Assembly: GCA_019246455.1 (NCBI GenBank)
Contig: JAFAQJ010000300.1
Coordinates: forward strand, 1 to 6,827
Direction of reading: 5' to 3'
DNA length: 6,827 nucleotides
Origin: Pseudolabrys sp.
Lineage (GTDB): Bacteria > Pseudomonadota > Alphaproteobacteria > Rhizobiales > Xanthobacteraceae
Made by a program: the position numbers and the translations under genes. Below the pieces are notes generated by a model. The model was not told the DNA's origin. It did not search any database and saw only the letters and a program-made list of their open reading frames with translations. This document shows, one piece after another, positions 1-4,166 of this stretch (within the stretch, counting starts at the first letter, position 1; every line of letters starts with the position of its first letter).

Positions 1-193
1 CCGGGACCGGCAAACCTTCGATGAGCGCGTTGATGAGCCCGAGATTCGAGAGCGGTGACCCGATCGACGATGCTGTCGTCGCGGCGCCCAACTGCGGCGA
101 CGTCGGGCTGAACAAAGCGCGCCAAAACCGACGCCATCCGTCAGCCCTTTGCCCCTGGCCCTCGACTGACGTGCTTCGCTCTTCGAGAGCCAT
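1..193 (-). CDS. Partial CDS, N-terminal 64 codons; possible PAS-type sensor kinase
   Basis: An open frame starts with ATG at 193-191 and runs without a stop to the window edge, so only the N-terminus is visible. It begins MALEERSTSVEGQ, is polar and basic at first, and ends with NLGLINALIEGLPVP. The ending resembles the first helix and strand of a PAS domain in PhoR-like histidine kinases (a pattern like 'linalpdPvivld'), but too little is present to be sure. The ATG lies 6 bases after the stop of the upstream membrane-protein gene, so the two are probably cotranscribed. No strong Shine-Dalgarno is seen; AGAGTAG lies a short distance upstream. The sequence shows only the open frame and its spacing; the kinase idea is an inference. 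Confidence 0.5.
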   Translation of the reverse strand, partial: MALEERSTSVEGQGQRADGWRRFWRALFSPTSPQLGAATTASSIGSPLSNLGLINALIEGLPVP

Positions 194-199
194 TGTCGA

Positions 200-1243
200 C
201 TACTCTACTTTCTTCTCAAGCTCCGTGCGCAACGGCGCAGTCGTTTCGACCTTATGCAGCGGCGGGAGTTTCTTCGCGCCACGCACGCTGATGAGAATCT
301 CGCGCGTTCCCAGAATGCAGAGCGATAATATGAACGGCGCGATATAATAGAGCAGCCGGAATAGCAGCAATCCGGCGAGCACATCTTCCTTGTCGAATTG
401 CCACAGTGCCACCAGCATCGCCGCGTCGAACACGCCAAGCCCGCCTGGCGCGTGGCTTGCAAAGCCCAGCATCGTCGCCGATACGAATACGACCGCTATC
501 GTGACGAAACCAATATTCGGTTCGCCTGGCAGCAGCATGTACATGGCCACGGCGCAGCAGCCGAGATCAACGATGCCGATCACGATTTGAACGAGAGTTG
601 ACGGACCGTTCGGCAGATGAACTTTCCAGCCGCCACGGCCGATCTGCCGCGGGGCGATCCAGACCCACGCGACGTAACTTATAAGAACGACGAGAATGAC
701 AAGCGCAATGCCGCGGTTGACGACCGCCGGCAGTTGGTCGATGGCCGTCGCCGCAGTCGGCTCAATCGTCACGCCGAGCCCGAGCACGGTGGCGTTGCCG
801 AGCCAGAAGGTTAGGCCGGCGACGAAGCAGATCTTCGCGACTTCGACGGCGTCGAGGCCCCAAGCCGAGTAAATCCGGTAACGAACAGCGCCACCAGTGA
901 AGACCGTCGCGCCGACATTGTGACCGATTGAGTAACTGCTAAAGCCGGCGAGCGCCGCAACCCGATAAGGTATCTCCTTGCGTCCAATCGTGCGCAGCGC
1001 AAACAGGTCGTAGAACGTCAGCGTGAAGTAGCCGCCAGCGACGAACAGCGCGGCAAGCGCGATATCTCGTGTCTTGGTTGCCCTCAGTGCGGCATAGACC
1101 TGGTTCACGTCGATGTCGCGCAGCATATGCACCAGCACATATGCCGCGATGCCTATGATGGTCAGGCTCAACACCACGCCAATGCGATTCCAGCCGATTT
1201 TGGTCTGGCAAAACCGCGCCACCGCGCGGATCGGGTTTAGCAT
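200..1243 (-). CDS. YbhN/UPF0104-type membrane protein (lysylphosphatidylglycerol synthase transmembrane family)
   Basis: The product is 347 residues long and very hydrophobic, with about eight predicted membrane segments (roughly residues 20-40, 62-80, 138-160, 177-196, 216-241, 245-264, 289-312 and a less clear one near 95-118). Family hallmarks are GATVFTGGAVRYR at about 111-123 and ASHAPGGLGVFDAAM at about 262-276, which match the conserved TGGxxR and H-x-PGGLGV-[ED] patterns of this family. It lacks the cytosolic DUF2156 aminoacyl-transferase domain of MprF, so it should not be called a synthase. Members are thought to be flippase-like or lipid-associated, but the substrate here is unknown. 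The start at 1243 is preferred because GGAG (1253-1250) sits 6 bases upstream; a GTG at 1258 would add five residues. The C-terminal tail is charged and cytosolic-looking. It is probably transcribed with the truncated gene just downstream. Confidence 0.85.
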   Translation of the reverse strand: MLNPIRAVARFCQTKIGWNRIGVVLSLTIIGIAAYVLVHMLRDIDVNQVYAALRATKTRDIALAALFVAGGYFTLTFYDLFALRTIGRKEIPYRVAALAGFSSYSIGHNVGATVFTGGAVRYRIYSAWGLDAVEVAKICFVAGLTFWLGNATVLGLGVTIEPTAATAIDQLPAVVNRGIALVILVVLISYVAWVWIAPRQIGRGGWKVHLPNGPSTLVQIVIGIVDLGCCAVAMYMLLPGEPNIGFVTIAVVFVSATMLGFASHAPGGLGVFDAAMLVALWQFDKEDVLAGLLLFRLLYYIAPFILSLCILGTREILISVRGAKKLPPLHKVETTAPLRTELEKKVE

Positions 1244-1357
1244 TCCGTGCTCCGCCACCGTGGGCGCACTGGGGACCGGTGTCTCATCGCAATGGCAGCC
1301 CTAGCAGAAGGGAGGGAACAGCGCGAGAGCGGAGCGGGTCCCTTTATGGCAGCAAGG

Positions 1358-2254
1358 TTACAGCGGCGCGGCAAAGAATTCGCGCAACGCCGTCGCCGTT
1401 TCGGCCGGCGCCTCCTCGGACAAATAATGTCCGCACGGCAACGCCTTGGCGCCCCGGATGTTCTTGGCATAATGCTGCCAGATTTCCGCTGGACCGGGTT
1501 TTGAATTACGTCCGACGCCGCCGGTTGCGCCCCACAGCAGGAGGACGGGAACCTCGACCTTGCGGCCCGCCTCGAAATCCCTGGTGTCTATATCGAGATC
1601 AACGCCGAAGGTGGCGCGATAGTCCTCGCAGACCGCGTGGATCGTTTCCGGATTGCGGAAGCAGCGCTTGTATTCCGCCAAGGCTTCGGGATCGAAGAAA
1701 CTCAGCCCTTGTCTGGTTTTGGCGAGCTTCTTTTCGATGAACCAATCCGGATCGGCGCCCATCATTTTCTCCGGCAGCGGCTCGGGCTGGATATTGAACA
1801 GCCAGTGCCAGGAGAAACGGCCCCATTCCTTGGTCATGTGATTGAGCAGGTGATGCTGAGGAATAATGTCGAGAATCGCCGCGCGCGTGACAACGCTTGG
1901 ATGGTCGAGACACATGCGGTGCAGGACCCGCGCGCCGCGATCATGCCCGGCAGCGAAAAAAGTCTTGAAGCCGAGGGCTGCCATCACCTCGACCTGGTCC
2001 TGCGCCATCGCGCGGAACGAATAGCCGGAGTGATCGTCGCCGCCCGGCGGCTTCTCGCTGTCGCCATAGCCGCGCAGGTCCGTACACACAACGGTGAACT
2101 CCCTCGCCAGCGCCGGCGCTACCTTGTGCCATGACAGATGGTTGAACGGATTGCCGTGCATCAGCAGGAGCGGCGGGCCCTTGCCTGCTTTCACTGTCAC
2201 GATGCGCGCGCCGGAGGTCTTGATCTCGCTCCGTTCGAAGCCTTCCATCAACAT
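1358..2254 (-). CDS. Alpha/beta hydrolase, fluoroacetate/haloacetate dehalogenase-like (EC 3.8.1.3-type)
   Basis: This 298-residue protein is collinear with the Rhodopseudomonas palustris fluoroacetate dehalogenase RPA1163 and Burkholderia FAc-DEX (about 300 residues), as I recall those sequences. The nucleophile elbow GHDRGAR places the nucleophile at D105, with R106 and R109 in the carboxylate-binding positions. The catalytic acid is D129 (AAILDIIP) and the catalytic base H276 (CGHYLSEEAP). The halide pocket residues H150, W151 (SWHWLF) and Y212 (CEDYRA) are all present. Such enzymes hydrolyse haloacetates to glycolate in the cytoplasm through an aspartyl-ester intermediate. The oxyanion-loop motif is HGNPFNH rather than the usual HGFPQTH, so the natural substrate may differ. 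The start at 2254 is chosen by homology; GGA about 10 bases upstream is a weak ribosome site, and ATG 2248 is an alternative. The frame stays open upstream, but that part runs through a terminator and another gene. Confidence 0.85.
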   Translation of the reverse strand: MLMEGFERSEIKTSGARIVTVKAGKGPPLLLMHGNPFNHLSWHKVAPALAREFTVVCTDLRGYGDSEKPPGGDDHSGYSFRAMAQDQVEVMAALGFKTFFAAGHDRGARVLHRMCLDHPSVVTRAAILDIIPQHHLLNHMTKEWGRFSWHWLFNIQPEPLPEKMMGADPDWFIEKKLAKTRQGLSFFDPEALAEYKRCFRNPETIHAVCEDYRATFGVDLDIDTRDFEAGRKVEVPVLLLWGATGGVGRNSKPGPAEIWQHYAKNIRGAKALPCGHYLSEEAPAETATALREFFAAPL

Positions 2255-2331
2255 GGCAATCAAATCCAATATATTGCGTGTAACGTTCTTGATCTCGTCG
2301 GCCTGCTCCTGCCAGAAACGTAGCAAATTAC

Positions 2332-2370
2332 GAAAAAGAAAAACCCGGCCTCGGGCATCGAAGCCGGGTC
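2332..2370 (-). terminator. Rho-independent terminator of the small secreted-protein gene
   Basis: Read on the minus strand, the arms at 2369-2359 and 2353-2343 form an 11-bp stem (ACCCGGCTTCG / CGAGGCCGGGT, one G-U wobble) with a 5-base ATGCC loop. A T-rich tract, TTTTTCTTTTTC, begins at the base of the stem. It lies 25 bases after the stop of the gene ending at 2395 and should insulate the dehalogenase gene downstream from read-through. Confidence 0.9.
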
Positions 2371-2394
2371 TTGTCTGAAGGCCGTGCGCCGAAA

Positions 2395-2646
2395 TCAGCC
2401 GCAGACCAGAACGCGGCGATAACCAACGATTTGACCGTAGACGTTCACAATCGGCTTGCGGGTGTAGTAGCAGCCGTCGTTCACATAGGTCGGGCCGCCG
2501 ACGTAGAAGCCGAAGCGCGGGCCGTAGCCCCAGCCGTGACCCCAACCATGATGGCCATGCCAGCCAGCAGAAGCGGAAGTCGGAGCAAGTGCAGCCGCGC
2601 TGAGAGCCGCAACGGCACCGGCGGCGATGATGAATTTGCGGAACAT
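2395..2646 (-). CDS. Small secreted Gly/His/Trp-rich protein, function unknown
   Basis: This 83-residue product has a clear Sec signal peptide: MFRK, a hydrophobic Ala-rich core to about residue 22, and a likely cut after SASA-27. The mature part (about 56 residues) opens with GWHGHHGWGHGWGYGPRFGFY, a low-complexity Gly/His/Trp/Tyr stretch. It ends with a more ordered segment containing two cysteines, C59 and C82, which could form a disulfide in the periplasm. Similar small 'GWHGHHGW' proteins are common unannotated genes in Bradyrhizobium relatives; no function is known to me, and metal binding by the histidines is only a possibility. The start is fixed by GGGAG (2657-2653) 6 bases before the ATG and by the signal peptide. 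The gene has its own ECF-type promoter, a structured leader and a terminator, so it is a single-gene transcript divergent from the ECF sigma operon. Confidence 0.85.
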   Translation of the reverse strand: MFRKFIIAAGAVAALSAAALAPTSASAGWHGHHGWGHGWGYGPRFGFYVGGPTYVNDGCYYTRKPIVNVYGQIVGYRRVLVCG

Positions 2647-2653
2647 AGCGATC

Positions 2654-2686
2654 TCCCTAAACGTCAGGGATGTGCCAATCACATCC
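2654..2686 (-). promoter_or_regulatory. Two mutually exclusive leader hairpins, one covering the Shine-Dalgarno
   Basis: On the minus-strand transcript, hairpin A pairs GGATGTG (2686-2680) with CACATCC (2674-2668) around a 5-base loop: a perfect 7-bp dyad. Hairpin B pairs TCCCT (2670-2666) with AGGGA (2658-2654) around a 7-base loop, and its 3' arm is the ribosome-binding site itself. The two share bases 2668-2670, so only one can form fully. Hairpin A would free the ribosome site and hairpin B would hide it. The dyad could instead be a DNA operator. The pairing is seen directly; the switching role is inferred. Confidence 0.4.
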
Positions 2687-2696
2687 TCTGCCAGTA

Positions 2697-2724
2697 GGTC
2701 GTTCGACCCTGCCGGCCGGTTCAA
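2697..2724 (-). promoter_or_regulatory. ECF-type promoter for the small secreted-protein gene
   Basis: On the minus strand, TTGAACC (2724-2718) is followed by GG, CCGGC (2715-2711), 9 bases, and CGACC (2701-2697). TGAACC and CGACC are separated by 16 bases, the usual layout of ECF sigma promoters (a GAAC-type -35 and a CGxx-type -10). The same 17 bases at identical spacing occur in front of the ECF sigma gene on the other strand. Transcription would start near 2690, giving a leader of about 44 bases that begins almost at the leader hairpin. Confidence 0.7.
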
Positions 2725-2885
2725 AGACCGCGTCGGATTTTTCGGCCTAGCCGCAAATGCCTGAAAACAAGGAAGATTTCCCCGCGTAGCGGCATCGCCT
2801 TACCGCTTCGTTCACCTGACGCTTTAACGGCATCGCAGAACACATTGTCGTAATTTCGGGTCCCGGATTTTTTCGTACCCTCTGC
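2725..2885. other. Divergent spacer between the two ECF-type promoters
   Basis: No gene is visible here. The stretch is less GC-rich than the flanks and holds an imperfect 12-base direct repeat, TA[G/A]CGGCATCGC, at 2787-2798 and 2825-2836 (11 of 12 identical, start-to-start distance 38 bases). It could hold further regulator sites. The T-run at 2868-2873 has no convincing stem before it. Confidence 0.4.
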
Positions 2886-2913
2886 TTGAACCTACCGGCT
2901 TCCTCCAGCGACC
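2886..2913 (+). promoter_or_regulatory. ECF-type promoter for the sigma / anti-sigma / protease operon
   Basis: TTGAACC (2886-2892), TA, CCGGC (2895-2899), 9 bases, CGACC (2909-2913). This matches the promoter of the divergent small gene at all 17 defined positions and in spacing. The 16-base gap between TGAACC and CGACC fits ECF sigma recognition. A start near 2920 would leave a leader of about 22 bases before the sigma gene. The obvious reading is autoregulation by the sigma factor encoded immediately downstream. Confidence 0.7.
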
Positions 2914-2941
2914 CATGACTGCGAGACGATAGTCACCGCCG

Positions 2942-3502
2942 ATGCAGACGACCGCGGACGAAGTCCTAATCGGAAGGATCGCAGGTGGCGACCGGCTTGC
3001 GATGCAGGTGCTGTATGCCCGGCATCATGTGCGTGTGTACCGCTTCGTACTTCGTCTCGTGCGTAACGAGGCGACGGCTGAGGACCTGATCAGCGAGGTG
3101 TTTCTCGATGTGTGGCGTCAGGCCGGCACGTTCGAGGGCCGCGCCGCAGTCTCGACCTGGCTCATGTCTATTGCGCGCTTCAAGGCGCTGTCGGCGATGC
3201 GCCGCAAAGGCGAAGCGGAGCTGGACGAGGAGAAAGCCGAAGCCATCGTCGACACCGCGGATGACCCGCAGGTCGCGCTGGAGAAGAAGGACAAGGGCGC
3301 AATTCTGCGCGAGGCGTTGGGCGGACTGTCCGCCGAGCACCGGGAGATTATCGACTTGGTCTACTACCACGAGAAGTCCGTCGAAGAGGTCGCCACGATC
3401 GTCGGCATTCCCGAAGCGACGGTGAAGACGCGCATGTTCTACGCGCGCAAGAAACTGTCGGAGCTGCTGACGGCGCGGGGCGTCGAACGAGGATGGCCAT
3501 GA
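2942..3502 (+). CDS. ECF-family RNA polymerase sigma factor
   Basis: This 186-residue protein has the two-domain layout of group 4 (ECF) sigma factors. Sigma-2 spans about residues 22-90, with the core-binding helix and -10 recognition region (TAEDLISEVFLDVWRQAGTF, then STWLMSIARFKALSAMRRK). A charged linker follows at about 91-118, then sigma-4 at about 121-176 with the helix-turn-helix SVEEVATIVGIPEATVKTRM that reads the -35 element. There is no extra C-terminal domain and no cysteine. ATG 2942 is the first possible start because an in-frame TAG lies at 2930-2932; its ribosome site is weak. The stop overlaps the ATG of the anti-sigma gene (ATGA at 3499-3502), which indicates translational coupling. 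An ECF-type promoter sits just upstream, so the gene is probably self-activated and held off by the next gene's product. The inducing signal is not evident from the sequence. Confidence 0.93.
   Translation: MQTTADEVLIGRIAGGDRLAMQVLYARHHVRVYRFVLRLVRNEATAEDLISEVFLDVWRQAGTFEGRAAVSTWLMSIARFKALSAMRRKGEAELDEEKAEAIVDTADDPQVALEKKDKGAILREALGGLSAEHREIIDLVYYHEKSVEEVATIVGIPEATVKTRMFYARKKLSELLTARGVERGWP
3489..3502 (+). promoter_or_regulatory. Ribosome site and ATGA overlap coupling sigma and anti-sigma genes
   Basis: GAGG at 3489-3492 is 6 bases before ATG 3499, whose last two bases are part of the sigma stop TGA (3500-3502). The in-frame ATG at 3493 touches the GAGG directly and is therefore an unlikely start. 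The overlap suggests sigma and anti-sigma are made in linked amounts. Confidence 0.7.
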
Positions 3503-4158
3503 CCAACGACACCGAACGCCGCGAGATCGAGGACATGCTGCCGTGGTACGCCGCCGGAACGTTAAACCGCCGCGACATGAAGCGCGTCGACGACGCGCTG
3601 GCACAGGACGCGGAGCTGGCGCGACGTTTCGCGCTGGTGCGCGACGAGCTCGGCGAGACAATCCGGCTCAATGAATCGCTCGGCGCGCCGTCCGCGCGGG
3701 CGATGGAGGCTTTGTTCAAGAAGATCGACGCGGAGCCGGCGCGTAAACCGCGTTCGCTCGGCTTGGGAACACGCATCTCGGAAGCGCTGGCCTCGTTGTC
3801 GCCCCGCACCCTGGCATGGTCGGCGATTGGGGCCGCTGTCGCGATCATTCTGCAAGCCGGCCTGATCGCCGACATGACACTCAACACCAAACAGCTCAGC
3901 GGATATCAGACCGCTTCGACGACAGCGACGGCGACCGACGGCAGCTACGCGTTGGTGCGTTTTGTCCCGCAGGCGAGCGCCGCCGACATGACGCAATTCC
4001 TCGAGACTAACAAGCTGACTGTGGTTGGCGGACCGATTGCCGGGGGAATGTATCGCATCCGCATCGCCTCACCTGCCCTGCCGAAGGACGAATTCGCCCG
4101 CGCCGTGGCGAAGCTGCGCGACAACAAGATCGTCGACTTCATCGCCATGGTCGAATGA
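3499..4158 (+). CDS. Membrane anti-sigma factor with periplasmic inhibitor-I9-like domain
   Basis: This 219-residue protein has three parts. The N-terminal cytoplasmic region (about 8-60) begins IEDMLPWYAAGTLNRRD, the usual opening of anti-sigma domains that clamp ECF sigma factors. It has no cysteine at all, so the zinc ligands of the HxxxCxxC (ZAS) type are missing. A single membrane helix lies at about 105-125 (AWSAIGAAVAIILQAGLIA). A periplasmic linker rich in Thr/Ala/Ser leads to a compact C-terminal domain (about 150-219, from SYALVRFVPQ to DFIAMVE) with a beta-alpha-beta-beta-alpha-beta pattern. That pattern resembles the I9 inhibitor/propeptide domain of subtilases, including the one in the next gene. 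The expected role is to hold the sigma factor at the membrane until an envelope signal releases it. Gene order and overlap with the sigma gene support this strongly; the I9 likeness is my reading and has not been tested. Confidence 0.85.
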   Translation: MTNDTERREIEDMLPWYAAGTLNRRDMKRVDDALAQDAELARRFALVRDELGETIRLNESLGAPSARAMEALFKKIDAEPARKPRSLGLGTRISEALASLSPRTLAWSAIGAAVAIILQAGLIADMTLNTKQLSGYQTASTTATATDGSYALVRFVPQASAADMTQFLETNKLTVVGGPIAGGMYRIRIASPALPKDEFARAVAKLRDNKIVDFIAMVE

Positions 4159-4161
4159 GGA
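4157..4161 (+). promoter_or_regulatory. Shine-Dalgarno deciding the protease start
   Basis: GAGGA overlaps the anti-sigma stop codon (4156-4158) and lies 5 bases before ATG 4167. It favours 4167 over the in-frame ATG at 4155, which overlaps the anti-sigma stop as ATGA but has no ribosome site of its own. Starting at 4167 also gives a cleaner signal peptide, MRKVIVLSF. Confidence 0.7.
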
Positions 4162-4166
4162 CACTT

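Noticed and set aside
1309..1346. Possible hairpin AGGGA / TCCCT between the hydrolase and membrane-protein genes.
   Set aside because: Short arms, a 20-base loop and no T-run, so it is not a convincing terminator; the 99-base gap shows no clear promoter either.
2275..2325. Possible vegetative promoter for the dehalogenase around TATATT (minus strand, near 2265-2275).
   Set aside because: No acceptable -35 at the right distance, and the implied leader is too short to hold a ribosome site with confidence.
2255..2545. In-frame N-terminal extension of the dehalogenase gene.
   Set aside because: It runs through a strong terminator and the small secreted-protein gene in another frame, and known relatives start near residue 98 of this frame. 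A TTG at 2326 remains a weak alternative start but has no ribosome site.
2757..2789. Ten-codon open frame MPENKEDFPA that might be a leader peptide.
   Set aside because: No ribosome site, not positioned in the predicted leader of either divergent gene, and short enough to be chance.
2966..3661. Long minus-strand open frames opposite the sigma, anti-sigma and protease genes.
   Set aside because: Arg-rich compositions typical of antisense frames in GC-rich coding DNA, with no recognisable domains and no ribosome sites.
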